From: Humulus lupulus | Lineage: Eukaryota > Streptophyta > Magnoliopsida > Rosales > Cannabaceae | Length of the DNA: 64,000 bases | Reading direction: 5' to 3' | NCBI RefSeq assembly: GCF_963169125.1 | Contig: NC_084795.1 | Location: 140,281,766 to 140,345,765, forward strand | Shown here: positions 11,723 through 22,899 of the stretch, in pieces | Numbering within the stretch: the stretch's first letter is position 1 | Layout of the letters: the number at the start of each line of letters is the position of its first letter | Made by a program: the position numbers and the translations under genes | Notes under the pieces: model-generated | Told to the model about the DNA's origin: nothing | Seen by the model: the letters and a program-made list of their open reading frames with translations, nothing else | Databases searched by the model: none

Positions 11723-13964
11723 TGTAAGGCCCAAAATCCTAACTCTAAGATGTCATTAGGGTACTAGTCATTTTCAATAGTTTTAAAAATTAAAAAACCA
11801 AATAATTGAGTAAATGGTACATTAAACTTCATTAAAAATATTCTTATTAAAAACATGCAGTATTCGGATATCCGTAATTTTAAATGCAAGTAAACAAACA
11901 AGACTAGTTTTAGTCTCAACCCATAATAAAACACTTTTATATTCACATGAAGAAAAATGTTAAATAAAAACTTTGGCCTTTACATCCCTTTGATCGTAAC
12001 AATGATGAGAGACTCTTATGATATACATTTTCTTTCTGGATTGGACTTCACCCGTCGCTGCAAAACAAAACTTACATATGGCACCTGCAACACAGAGTAC
12101 CCGCGAGTTAATTCTTAGCAAGAAGAGTTGTATGAGACACAACCCTCTAACCCAGACCAAAACAACATATAGCCAAAACAACATATTCATAATGACCCTA
12201 TTCATACATGCCATACTATATTCATAACCCAAACATAACCATAACTTAATCGTAATCATAACATAAACACAATCATAACATAAACATAATCATAATATAA
12301 ACATAGACTAGAATACCAGAATCATTCCAGCCGTAGACCAGAGATGATCTGGTCAAATATGCAATCGAGCACAAATAACGTAAGCATCATTTTATCCTAA
12401 CATAAGAATGCAATTTATCATAACGTAAGCATGCACTTTCATATTGTAAGCATGAAATTTATCATAACACATACATGTATTTTCTTATCATAAGCATGCC
12501 ACGCAAACATACAACATATTATCACATATAATAATCATACATAACTTGACATAACATAATCATGCAAAACATTCATAATACTTAACATACTATCATAACA
12601 TAATTCAATCATACTTAAGTACGATGAGCGTACACCCTGCGTGCAAGTGTCCACTCTTCTTACCTTGAGATCCTGCAATAACCACAATCATGTTCCTTCA
12701 AGTAGCCTTACCAAGCCCCTAAGCAAGAATCATACAACCATGTACATTTAGATATACAAAACTCAACCCAATGATAAATTCTAATTCTTTTAGTGACACA
12801 AATACCTTGAAAACATTCTTAAGATAGTTCTAACAACCCCAAACAGAAACCAACAACAAATCCTTAATGACTCGAACGAAACAAACAAATTGGAAAAAGA
12901 TCTCGATTATGGGCAACCAGCGCGGTCACGCCAAGGGTTGGGTGCGGTTGCGCCCGATTGTTTCCAAATTTCAGGTGGCGATTTTGTTTGAGTTTTCCTT
13001 ACACAATCGACCACAAAATGCCCCAAATGCATATACAGACATAAAATTGGCCCTAGATGCATCCTACAACATCCCTAGCATTGTTTAACATCCAATCATA
13101 ACAATAAAACCTATACATGCACTCAATCCATGTTCATACATGGTTAGGTTTATTCTTCTCCAAGCCATCTTTCCAATTCCAAAATCAATAATCATAACTT
13201 CATAAAATTTACCCTAGCATGATTCTAACAATTTTACAACATTAATACAGATCCTAGCACACATATATAAGCAATAACCTTGACCTATCATGCTTGATAA
13301 TCTATTTCACCATTATCATTTTTCCAGCTTTAAGAACACTCATAAAAACTTTAAGATCTAAAAGAAAACTTGCCCAATGATGTAGCACAACCCTAGACCA
13401 CGAGAATCATCACTTCCAAATGTATCAAACACTCCTAACATGAGGGTCACGAGCCTCCATCTCTTATCCTTCCTTCTTCTCCTCTTCACACCCGCCTCTT
13501 TCTCTCTTTCTATGATTTAAAGCAAGTGAAACCCTAGCCTTTCTCTATCACATGTTATATATAGTAACACTAATATTCCTAATTACCACCTTGTCCTTAA
13601 TGAATCCTAAGAATAAGCTAACCCTTATACCCTTAATGTTAATTTACCTTCCATTTTCTAGATTTGCTAATTACTACACAATTTAATCCCATCTTCACAT
13701 ATTTTGACTCTAATGCCCCTATACTTGAAGGAACCATGAGTTGTCGCTTAATAATTACATAATTCCATCAAAATATTTGTTTCATACTTCATAAACATAA
13801 TTTCATAAAATTCTAACGCACAACAATTATCATGCTCATTCACAAAATAATTCATTCATTCTCAAAATTACGAAATTACCCCTCTAGGGTAAAATTACTT
13901 CTTTGTCCTCGCATGCAAAATTACAAAAATACCAATGACATGATTGGACGAATGTTGCAGCACA
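11723..13964 (-). repeat. LTR of a Ty3/gypsy-type element, minus orientation, probably solo
   Basis: On the minus strand it ends ATTTTGGGCCTTACA at 11723, a typical terminus, and near its other end has 'tatttttgtaattttgc' and 'ggggtaatttcgtaatttt' phrases that mark gypsy LTR starts. A TATA-like box (13563-13556, minus) precedes a GA-rich leader. A GC-rich dyad block is at 12915-12960. No gag or pol flanks it, so it is probably a solo LTR. The right boundary (about 13964) is approximate and no target duplication was found. Confidence 0.55.
13556..13563 (-). promoter_or_regulatory. TATA-like box of the 11723-13964 LTR
   Basis: TATATATA on the minus strand, about 30 bp before a purine-rich GAGAAAGG leader. 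Placement about 400 bp into the LTR fits a U3 promoter. Function not shown. Confidence 0.45.
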
Positions 13965-14029
13965 TCCCCAAAAAATGGACCTTAAAGCTATTTTACGTTT
14001 TATGGGACATGAATAGTAACTCTGAAAAG

Positions 14030-14130
14030 CATACTATCCACGTCCCGATTAGTGGGAAGTGAGTGCATTTTATTATTATTATTATTCATGTCCCATTTAG
14101 TGGGAGGTGAATGATTTTTTTTCTTCACGT
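14030..14130. repeat. CACTA 1 subterminal repeats, left side
   Basis: Two related words of about 28 bp, built on 'gtccc.attagtgggaagtga', at 14041-14068 and 14087-14113, followed by a third partial word 'cacgtgaatgc'. They resemble the subterminal words at 18400-18490 and are the kind of site bound by CACTA transposase in known En/Spm elements. Confidence 0.5.
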
Positions 14131-14346
14131 GAATGCTTTTTTTATTATTATAATTATATTTATTAATTATATAATTATTATTTGGTAAAATATATAATAT
14201 AAATTAATGAATATAAATAAAACTTAATTTCATGCAAAATGCAATCTACATTTTTTATTAATAAGAAAATATTCATAATATTCGTTAGACATAAAACAAA
14301 ATTAACAAATATTTCATATGTTTTTAATTTTGATATATATATATAT

Positions 14347-14752
14347 GGAAGACTTCTCAATGGTTACTACCCATAAATGAGTACTAACAATTATGATAAT
14401 GTGGCAACATAATGACTTGGTATAGTAAGTCACCAACAGGTAAATATTTTTTTAACATTAATTTCGAATTTAGTTATTATTTTTTTTTGCCATAATTAAT
14501 GCCGTTTCCAACCAATGAGAGACACTAACTATATTTTAGAAATTGACATGCATTTGAAAAATGAAAAGTTTTCAATATTATATTTTTATAATAAATACAT
14601 GTTTTTCATCAGTTAATCCTTCTAAAAATTTGAAAAAATCAAATTTTATATTTAGGAATATTAATTAACAACTATAAATATGGACCATTGATTTTAATCC
14701 AATGGTTAATACTAAAGTAACCATCCATGGGTAGTAACCATTAAGAGTGCAC
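14347..14752. mobile_element. MITE of about 0.4 kb with terminal inverted repeats
   Basis: The left end carries 'tctcaatggttactaccca' (about 14354-14372); the right end carries its inverse 'tgggtagtaaccattaaga' (about 14727-14745). The interior is AT-rich and without coding capacity. Both ends adjoin (AT)n runs (14333-14346 and 14753-14769), which fits insertion into an AT repeat with a duplicated AT target of about 9 bp, as for Mutator-like MITEs; the exact duplication is hidden by the repeat. Confidence 0.72.
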
Positions 14753-14984
14753 CCATATATATATATATACTTTTACACTATACTAAATAAAAGAAAAATA
14801 AACCTAACTAACATTGATGATTTTGGATTATTGGAAGTATATCTCGCACCCATGCAGCTTTGGTGATCTAAAAAAACAAGGATATATAATTAAATTTAAT
14901 ATCTAATTTACATAGTTTTAACAATTAATAACTTTAAAAATAGATAAATAATATACCTCCTCCAAGTATCTTCTCCAGTTTAGA

Positions 14985-15840
14985 TCTTGAATTAAACCAT
15001 TCATCATCTTCAGCACGTAAAATCAACATTCCACATTTCTCAATTACTATGGATACTAATAATTAATTACTTAAATTAATAACTTGATCAAATTTAAAAT
15101 TCAAGGTATTATTTTGAATTGAAACTATCAAATACTTACTTTGAGGCATCAGACACTCATAGCATTTAGGATACGTTGGCTATTAGTCCTTTAGAAATAT
15201 TCATAAGAAGCGACGATTGTTTCTTCAATTTATGGACGGTTCTCCAAGGGTACATTAACCAGATCCGTAGAACATACATAATATGATTAAGGCACCAATT
15301 ATATCAACATCCAATTTTTACTATAGATACAAAAATAAGATTAATTAGATCATGTACTATTTAACAATATCAATATAAGTTATGAAAAAGTCAACTTACT
15401 CATGGTTCCAAGGAACAACCATAAGCTAATCAGTTGATGCATCTTTACTCATTCTCCTGTAAAACTGAGCAACACGTTCTTCCAATCGAGTTGCTTGAAT
15501 GGCTACGATATTAGGATTGACAAATAGAATTAAATGGTGAAGATTATGTTCTATAAGCCAATTGTACAATGTCCTGATAAACAAATATGAAAACATTTTT
15601 AGCTAAATTTGTTGCTTCAGTAAATATACTTAAGTAAGTAACCATAAACTAATTTGCATGATGCCCCATGTAGCACACAATAACAACTTTTCCAATTTTT
15701 TTGCCTCTAATAAATTCAAGTATGTCTTCCTTCAATATATAATAGCCTAACATATCTTGATCAACTACATCATTGTGAATGGATGCATTTACATTTTCTT
15801 TTGGTGGCCGCATCGATATTATACTATAAAGCAGTCTCAA
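14985..15840 (-). pseudogene. CACTA 1: probable Ulp1-type cysteine protease segment
   Basis: The minus-strand open stretch 15840-15649 contains YYILKEDILEFIRGKKIGKVVIVCYM, resembling the region just before the catalytic domain of Ulp1-like (C48) proteases carried by many plant CACTA elements. A second coding-like piece (about 15570-15420) holds LYNWLIEHN, HHLILF and a VVPWNHE block, and a third (about 15050-14955) has EKCGMLILRAEDDEW with a possible catalytic cysteine. The pieces are separated by AT-rich gaps that could be introns or decay. Ulp1 assignment is from pattern memory only. Confidence 0.5.
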
Positions 15841-16193
15841 ATAAACTCTTCATTCCACATAGTTTTTAAGTCATCAATAAGAAGAGCTAGAAAGACATTA
15901 ATGCCATTACTAGGATATTTAGGTCTTGATATGAACAAGGTCAATAAGGTAAACTTTCTCTTCATACATAACCATCGGGGTAGATTGTGTATAACAAGCA
16001 TAACATGCCAACATCTATACTTACTGCTAAGAGAAGTATGCAGATTTATCCCAACAGTAGCAAGACCTAGACGAATATTTCGATATTTATTTCCAAAAGA
16101 AGGCCACTTCAGATGTATGTCACAAAAAACTTTTAGCATGTTTGACATTTCTAAATAGTCAAATGAAATGAGAACTAGGAGGCAAGTGCACAA
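15837..16193 (-). pseudogene. CACTA 1 TNP2 transposase, central domain
   Basis: The 118-codon minus-strand reading shows the TNP2 (Transposase_21) pattern: FGNKYRNIRLGLATVGIN, then a 25-residue segment, IHNLPRWLCMKRKF, LLTLFISRPKYPSNGINVFLALLIDDLKTMW. In the family this segment spans part of the nuclease core: the NIRLGL.TDG.NP block (here T-V-G, so an aspartate is replaced by valine) and the GP..PGNDIDVYL block. It stops at 15837, and about 300 residues normally found downstream are missing before the protease-like segment, so an internal deletion is likely. Confidence 0.8.
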
Positions 16194-16439
16194 AACCTTG
16201 GTAGGTACTCCTTCCTTAACATCTTCACAATTACTTTTCTTTTGTCATCATGACTCAACACAAGTCGGACACAATTTTGCATTTGAAAAGCTTCCTCAAA
16301 ATAACATGCAATCATTAGGCCATGCGTGTATTTTCACATACACCATGCCTAATGAACATATTGTTTTTTTGGTCTCATAAATGACATCGACATCTCATTA
16401 CATTAAGGCAGCAAATCCTTCAAAAAAAAAGAAACTCAG

Positions 16440-16980
16440 CAAAACTTACATCATTCCACTCGTCTTTAGCGCTCATATGGTACAACTTAAGAAGCGTTAA
16501 TAATTTTGTAAATTTTTTAGAACCAGGGTAAATCGGTTTCTCAGCGTCACTAAGAAGTATCTTAAACTTATTTGGGTCACTGCTAATCTATAATGTGCAT
16601 CATCAATCATTTCATCCAATGGATCCTAGTTCAGCACTACCATATTAAACCTCACTTCCTTAACCCTAAGAGAGGGTGTTGGTCTACTAGGAGGTCTCTC
16701 CCCATGTCTATACCAAACCATGTAACTTTTGTCGATTCCTTTAAAGAAATATGTGTTCTTTGATCTTGTTGAAATTAATCTTTTCTACATTTTCACACTG
16801 AACACATGAGCAGCATGTTTAATTTGGGTCTCCCCCATTTTCCAAACAAAATCTTCAGAAGAAATTAACCTCGTTCTTATACTCCACATATAACATATTT
16901 GCGAACATCCAACTTTTTTCCATATCTTCTCTTCTATGCAATTTTTTTTTAAAATATCACTAAAATTGGACATCACCTCC
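16440..16980 (-). pseudogene. CACTA 1 TNP2 transposase, N-terminal part
   Basis: Minus-strand reading upstream of the core includes a YMVWYRHGE-type block (about 16730-16705), corresponding to the Y..W.WHGE motif before the TNP2 core, then LDEMIDDAHYRL (about 16620-16585) and a segment resembling the 'YPGSKKFTKL..L' block, broken by stops. The open stretch 16976-16785 just upstream would be the poorly conserved N-terminus (RTRLISSEDF). Order and spacing to 16193 are right; frameshifts are frequent. Confidence 0.6.
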
Positions 16981-16989
16981 CCTGTATTA

Positions 16990-18300
16990 CTAACCTAACC
17001 ATCTGTCAGTATAATTAAACCATTCAGTCAAACACATGTAAGAAGATAATTTATATATAATTATACATAAAATCAAACAACATTTCCCGTATAATACTGA
17101 CATAAAAATCTATGAATAGTGCAATTTAAACAATTCAAACAACAAACAATAAGTTTTCTTCCTTATATCATCGCAGCACACAATCATATATATCAGTACC
17201 TACTTCACTAAAACACACAAGTTCTCAATCTTCCGTTATTACTACAATACACAATTTTAATCTCATAACCTACTTCACTATGAATGAATATTTAAGATAT
17301 TCAAACTCCTATAACATTGGTATAATATTAATAAAAGCATTAAGGGAACAAACATACATACCTCTTTCGATTCATAAATCAAGCTAATTAACTTTTCAAT
17401 GCTCGATCATTGCCCATAACAAATATATTATCAATAAGTAAAATTATAAAAAATAATACAATAAGTAAAAAATTTCTGACATATATTAATTTAGGATTCA
17501 AATTCTAATAGTAAAATATTTGAAATTACTAAAATGATATTAATAAAAAAAACTATACAATACATGCAAATATTTTATAATATACTATAATCAATAAAAT
17601 TAATTCAAGTCAAAATTACAAAACTATAAATAAATAAAAATTACAACTAATTTAGAAAAATTAAACACATTATTATCAAAACTAAATGTGAATATCATTA
17701 CAAAAAATAAATTAAATTATTTTTGGATTTATTAAAAAATAAATAAAATAACATAAAATTATTAGTGAAAAACTACACACATTATTATACTTACCCACTA
17801 ATAAATTTAAACAAAATCGTCAATTACTTCTTCTCCAATCCTCAATTTATCAAAACTAATACGAAAAATTTTACAAAAAATAAATTTAATTATTTTTGGA
17901 TTTATTAAAAAAAATATAAAAATCAAATTATTTATCAAAAACTAAACACACTATCATAATTACCTCCAATAATCTTCAAAAAATTCTTCGATTTCTTCTT
18001 CGCTTACAATCCATAAAATAAAACCCCAAAATACCTTAACTCCTCTTTAATCTAAAAAAAACTATATCATTAATAAAAATAACTTACAAAAATTATTATA
18101 TACTATGTTCTAATAAAAATCCAACATTAAAAAGTAAAGAACATACATCAAATTGGTTGAAAATGAAAAGCATTAGGGCCAAAATGGACTTTGTCCCTGC
18201 CTATTATTGCAGTTTATTGTCTCTATAATGTCTATTTGAAACTAAAGTGAGAAAGACGAAGGGGAAATTGAAAAATAGGGCTAGGGTTTTGCGTATTCAC
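16990..18300. other. CACTA 1 AT-rich 5' region
   Basis: About 1.3 kb, strongly AT-rich, no coding signal. It lies between the transposase N-terminus and the right terminal region and would be the 5' leader and intron of the element in its own orientation. Confidence 0.5.
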
Positions 18301-18399
18301 GTCACGCAAGGGGAGACGAGAAATACCTATCCCATCCCTCAATGCAAGATGCGAAACCCTCTCTCGTTTTAAAAATAATAATTAATTAAATAATAATTT

Positions 18400-18525
18400 A
18401 ATTTTCACGTCCCCCAACTAGTTTTCATGTCCTACTTTGTTAGACAAAAGCCAAAACTTTTCATGTCCTACACTATTATTGGAAGACATGAAAAAGTGAC
18501 TAGAAAAGTCAATATTGTAGTAGTG
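18400..18525 (-). repeat. CACTA 1 terminal and subterminal repeats, right end
   Basis: Ends with the inverted CACTACTACAA terminus at 18515-18525. Inside are three 'catgtc'-type words ('ttcacgtccccc', 'tttcatgtcctac', 'ttttcatgtcctacac') plus an inverted copy 'gacatgaaaa'. A 3-bp duplication would be ACT (18526-18528); its partner at the left end was not found. Confidence 0.75.
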
Positions 18526-18662
18526 ACTTACGATAATTGGTGCAAACTTTCCATCCATTTTGAGCCCGAGTCAGGATTGGCTCATTATCATCATTTGTGA
18601 CCTCTATGATTCCTAACTTCTTTTGTCTCCACTTGAACCGAGCTTACCCACTTACATCCTGA
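18526..18662 (-). pseudogene. Athila-like RT fragment
   Basis: The minus strand reads QKKLGIIEVTNDDNEPILTR, then AQNGWKVCTNYRK, resembling the start of an Athila-type Ty3/gypsy RT, where a PKK.G...V.N..NELIPTR block is followed by GWR.C.DYRKLN. Only about 45 codons survive. The reading ends exactly at the CACTA terminus, so the transposon may have inserted into it, but no continuation was found on the far side of the CACTA element. Confidence 0.5.
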
Positions 18663-19029
18663 AATTTCATTTTTTATTATTACCATGAAATTAAATTCAC
18701 AACTTTTTACTTAAAGTGGAAACATAAAAAGTTAATGAAGCACGTTAAACAGTTTCTCTAGCATTTTTTAACCTTAATTTCTCAACTTTACACAGAGAAA
18801 CTTAAGTTCAATGACCTAGTGATATTTTTCTGTGTTTTAGATTCATAAGGCCACATGGTCATAGCTAGAGATAAACTTGATTAGTAAGATTCATACAAAT
18901 ACAAAAATTCACTTGACTTGTGTAATGTAAAATTCCCTCTTAACTTGAAGCCAAAGAACTTTTGTAACCAATCTTCCACAAAGTTTGTTGGATCACCTTC
19001 ATATGTGAAATCTCTTCAACTAATGGTGG
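18663..19029. other. Unassigned AT-rich stretch
   Basis: About 370 bp with no open frame, domain or repeat recognised. Confidence 0.5.
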
Positions 19030-19800
19030 TTGATCTGTTGATTTTTTAATACATGTATGCGAGTGCAACGGAAATGTGGAATCTCATACAAAAATAATAT
19101 TAAAAAATATTATTTATTTATTCATGAGATAAATCTCACTCTAGCAGCATAACTAGAATAGGATCATCTCACAAAATACAAGAACAATTACATAAAATAT
19201 ATAAACAACTTTATACCTCTTGTAACGTAGATCTAAGCCTACAAAGAGGATGCATGGTCTATTTTTCAATATCTCTTAATACATACCTTGAAGTCTCAAC
19301 ACATGAGAGTGTGTATCTTTTATGTGATGTTAAAATCAAACACACAAAGGTTGATTTTCTTTTCTTGCTCTAGGCAACGAGAATAGGGAGAGAAAATAGA
19401 GTTTCTCTTTTCCATTTTATAATAGGTGAAGTATTAGCATGAGCCTCCTCACTTAAGGTCATATTTATAGAAACCATTGGACTGAAGAGAGGAGTTTACC
19501 CTAGTGGGCTAGGCAACCCATCATAGTCCAATGGACTGCTTTGGGCATCACATTGAGGTAGGCTCCCCACATGTGTTTCCCAAAGCACATGTTTCCAATT
19601 TCAGCTTTTTAATTTTACCACTCTATTAATCAAATAAGCAATGTATAATTAATTAATTAATTATAATAAAATATCACTTTATTTTATTTCTTTATTTTAT
19701 TATTTCATAAATAATAATAAAAGTAATTTATTATTTCTCAAATAATAATTTTAAATAATTCTCTTACTATTTCTTTAATTCAACAAATACTATGTTTGTG
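19030..19800 (-). repeat. Possible Ty1/copia LTR fragment, minus orientation
   Basis: The layout matches the 3' half of the copia LTR at 31363-33358: an end with 'aacggaaatgtgg', then 'acctcttgtaacgtagatc', 'cctacaaagagg', 'caacacatgagag', a purine-rich 'gggagagaaaatag' and AT-rich sequence. Base identity is low, so it would be another family. The other end is not defined. Confidence 0.4.
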
Positions 19801-19908
19801 TTATGAAGCTGACTGAGGAACAAATGGAACTGTAGTTCTAAGCTCCAAAAAATTAATTGTCTTGCTAAATCTTTTGCTCAATAAATTAATTTCTTACCTA
19901 AGAGATTT

Positions 19909-20056
19909 GTCCACTAAAAAATAATAGCTACACTCTCAGAACGTATAGTCTTATATTATAGGAAGCTATAATTCATATAGTTGTCCACTGAAAATTAATA
20001 GCTGCACTCTCAAAATATACCGTCTTATATTATAGGAAGATACAACTCATATAGTT
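19909..20056. repeat. Tandem duplication, 2 x 74 bp
   Basis: Units start at 19909 and 19983, both beginning GTCCACT and ending 'catatagtt'; a third unit starts at 20057 (GTCCATTG) but diverges. About a dozen differences separate the two units. The sequence around it belongs to no recognised element. Confidence 0.85.
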
Positions 20057-20214
20057 GTCCATTGATATGGTCATTGAATGAATTATGACCATTCACTAAT
20101 CATTCATAATTTCAACTGTGGATGCAAAAAATTGTGCACTAATCAAACTCCACAAGGTCGTACCTTCTCTCACAAGGGTACATCGAACGAAGCAAAGGCC
20201 TCTCATCATCAGGA

Positions 20215-20520
20215 CCAGCTTTCGCCTCAACCACACACGAGGCCCTACCTTGCCTACCCACTAGCACCTCGTGAGACCATCTCACCTTGGCCACATACGA
20301 GACTTTCTTTGTCATCGCGAGGTTGTCTCGCCTCGCCGATACACAATTGTCTAATAGGATAGCCTTGCCTCAGCAACACGTGAGGCCGAGCCTCGCATGC
20401 CCACCGACGCCTCGCGACATCGTCTTGCCTTGGCTACACCCAAGTGCCTCAGGGGATAGCCTCACCTCAGCCATATTCGAGGCCCCACCTTGCCTACACA
20501 CAAGAGTCTCATTGGATAGC
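20215..20520. repeat. GC-rich imperfect minisatellite in LTR C, left part
   Basis: Five or six degenerate units of roughly 45-60 bp, each with a 'gcctYgccttggcYacac' half followed by a 'cgaggcc' half, i.e. the words 'ctcgcct' and 'aggcgag' in inverted relation. Continues at 22900-23010 beyond the inserted solo LTR. Confidence 0.65.
20516..20520. repeat. Target-site duplication ATAGC, left copy
   Basis: ATAGC before the solo LTR; the matching copy is at 22895-22899 after its TTACA end. Confidence 0.85.
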
Positions 20521-22894
20521 AGTAACAACCCAAAATCGCTAATAAGGCTTAAGGGCCTTGATTAGTGTGCCTGAGGGCATAATGGGATTTTGTGTGTGAC
20601 TTTAATGAGTTTAATGCATGATTATGATTTAATGCACGTTATATGACTATTTGATTATTTGGGACGCATGACTATGTGAATTAGTATGCATGTAGACCTA
20701 ATTATCTTAGAAAGAGAATATTTGTAATTTGGCCATTTTGGGCATGACTGTGTTGATATCTGTGATCTGTGATTTGAGACGATCCTAGAATGAGCGGGTT
20801 AGCGGAAAAGTCAAAGCGGGAATCTATACCCGGCTTGGGTTAAGCCTGGGGAGTTTAAATGAGAATTTGGAAAATATATTGAGGTTAATCTTGATGATGA
20901 GGAATGTATAATTGTTGATTAATTAGGTATTGGGTAGCGAGCGGGAATTATTAGGAGCACTTGAGGAATTAGTGGGAATTTGGGTAATAGGACTAAAATG
21001 TCCCTACATGGGCAAAAAGGTTTAGAATTATTAGGGAGGGAATTTTGGTCTTTAGGCTTGTTAGAGATAAGTTAAAGGGGGCTTTATACTTAGTGGAATT
21101 AGTAGAAAAGAGTTAAGGTTGAAAAAGAAAGAAAGAAGGAAGAAAAAGGAAAAGAGAGAAAAGCTGAAGGGTTTTGTTCCAAAAGAATCGGTTTGTGGCT
21201 CTCCCACCATTTCCCTTCATTTTTCTTGGAGTTAAGCTCAGTGGAGAGCTAGGGTAGGCTGAGCATCAAGGACCCTAAGCTAGACTTGAGGATTGGCAAG
21301 GGATTAGCAAGATCACATCAGAAATTTGAGGTAAGTTCTTGGAGATTTCAGTTTTAGGGCTTGACTGGTTTGAGCTGTGTATTGGAGCTAAATAGATGGG
21401 ATTTTTGGGGAAACCAGGTCAAGGTTGTGAAGGAGCAAGCTAAGGAGGTCTAGGGTTCAACTCAAGGTCGAATTTCCATCCACGGTATGATTTCTAAGAC
21501 CTTATCTTTGATGTTTGAATGAATTTCTGGTTTTAGGGTTCATTATGGTAGATCTTGAGTTTTAGGTTGCTTGAGCTTGGGGTATGAGTTCTTGGGATGC
21601 TTGGGATGAGTGTGAGGTGTTGATAAGTTTGTTTTTGGGTTTGGAAAAGGTTTGGACAAGTTTGGGGTTGAAATGGTTGAAGGAAAATCGCAGAAACGAT
21701 TTTTGGGTGTGGTCTGGCTGCAACTAGCGCTAGTCAGTGGGCGCTATAGCGCTAGCCCCTGTTTCTGGGGGGTGTGGTTCTGTTTGTAGCGCTACAGTGC
21801 CCTCTTTAGAGCGCTGTAGCGCTGCCCTGTTCACAGAAGGGGAGTTTTGGGCTTTTGTTGAGGGATTTGGACCTAGGGTTTGGGGCTCGATTCCACCACT
21901 TTGTTTTGGGGATCTAGGGCTTCCCGGGGGCTCGGGATTGGTCCCGAGGCTAGGTTTTGGACTTGAGGTTTGGTAATGACTTTGACTTATGGATTTTTCT
22001 TAGGTAAGCGCTAGGGCTCAAGTAGGATCGTGCTCGAGGAGTCAGGTGATCAAGGCTATCGAATTGAAAGGTAAGAAAACCGTAACACCCGAGGACAGGG
22101 CATGGGCCCATAGGGTTATTTCAGGGCATGGCCCTAGATTGTATTATGTGCGAATGTATAACCTTAAATAAATTATTATATGTTGGAATGATTATATCAA
22201 AATGTACTATATGTATGAATATAATGAAATGAACGGCTAAGGCCGAGAGCGGCGGAGGCTGAGAACGGCCTTGGGGCCGGGAGTAACACTTAGCACATGG
22301 AGTGCTTATAGCCAGGGTGGGACCCAATGGATACATGAGTTATCCTTACGGTAAGGACCGAGACCCCAGGCTTAGGTAAGGCCTCTGGGGCGGCATGGCC
22401 GTGCTTGTTCAGTCTGATGGTTTTCCTATTTATCAGTGGATTATATGTCAGCTATATTTTATGCATATGTTACATACTGTTTGAGTTTTCTTGCTGGGCT
22501 TCGGCTCACGGGTGCTCTGTGTGGTAGGTAAAAGCAAGGAGTCAGTCAACCGGCCATGAGTATGGAGAGTGTGGGGGCGGCGCGTACATGTTCGGCCTGC
22601 CCAACGTCTTTGGTTGGGGGCATTTTTGTATATGGCTGTATTAACTTATTCTTTTGATAGTTAACCTGGTGTAAATCTATTTTTGAGTTGTAAATATTTT
22701 GTAAACCTTATTTTTGGGATCCCAGATGTTTGATACTTAATGTTTTCAATGAAACTAAACATTTCCAAAAAGTACAGCCTTAAACTCTGGTTTAGTCACG
22801 CTTTTGGTTTTAGAAACCTCGTAGAGTCTGTTAGTTGCACAATTTCCATTTTCAAACTCACTTAGTAACGGCTCTAAGGTAGTAGGGCATTACA
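20521..22894 (+). repeat. Solo LTR (2374 bp), Tekay-like, inside LTR C
   Basis: Starts AGTAACAACCC, apparently TGTAAC with its first T changed to A and its G displaced, and ends GGGCATTACA; flanked by ATAGC on both sides. Shares with the LTRs of element B the phrases 'ctaataaggcttaagggccttgattagtgtgcc' near its start, 'ttttcttgctgggcttcggc' at about 22485 and 'acatgttcggcctgcc' at about 22585. It has no primer site or coding sequence, so it arose by recombination between the LTRs of a complete element. It contains a striking palindrome module at 21720-21830. An 79-codon open frame over that module (21737-21976) is an accident of its GC content. Confidence 0.9.
21720..21830. repeat. Palindrome module with AGCGCT core in a solo LTR
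   Basis: Four self-complementary words in 100 bp: ACTAGCGCTAGT (21723-21734), GCGCTATAGCGC (21741-21752), GTAGCGCTAC (21786-21795) and the imperfect AGCGCTGTAGCGCT (21810-21823). They come as two pairs. The equivalent position in other LTRs holds words of different sequence. Confidence 0.88.
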
Positions 22895-22899
22895 ATAGC
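22895..22899. repeat. Target-site duplication ATAGC, right copy
   Basis: ATAGC directly after the TTACA end of the solo LTR; matches 20516-20520. Confidence 0.85.

Larger units (their letters stand above)
13965..18525 (-). mobile_element. CACTA (En/Spm) transposon 1, decayed
   Basis: The right end reads TTGTAGTAGTG on the plus strand at 18515-18525, which is CACTACTACAA inverted, the CACTA terminus. Inward lie repeated 'catgtcc / gacatga' subterminal words (18400-18500). The minus strand encodes TNP2-type transposase pieces (16980-15837) and a probable Ulp1-type protease segment (15840-14985). At the left, related subterminal words ('cacgtcccgattagtggg', 'catgtcccatttagtgggagg') occur at 14040-14115, but no CACTA tip is visible, so the left end is lost or disrupted near the LTR at 13964. 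A MITE sits inside. Confidence 0.72.

Noticed and set aside
18526..18662. Possible exon of a host gene: the coding-like piece is preceded by TTTCAG and followed by GTAAGT on the minus strand
   Set aside because: The text resembles an Athila RT, and GTAAGT arises from the arginine-lysine codons of the YRK motif; no neighbouring exons found.
20215..20520. CRISPR-like array (short repeats with variable spacing)
   Set aside because: Repeats are degenerate and contiguous, without unique spacers of constant length; the context is a plant LTR.
21737..21976. 79-codon frame rich in glycine and alanine
   Set aside because: Falls on the GC-rich palindrome module of a solo LTR; no start context or homologous domain.
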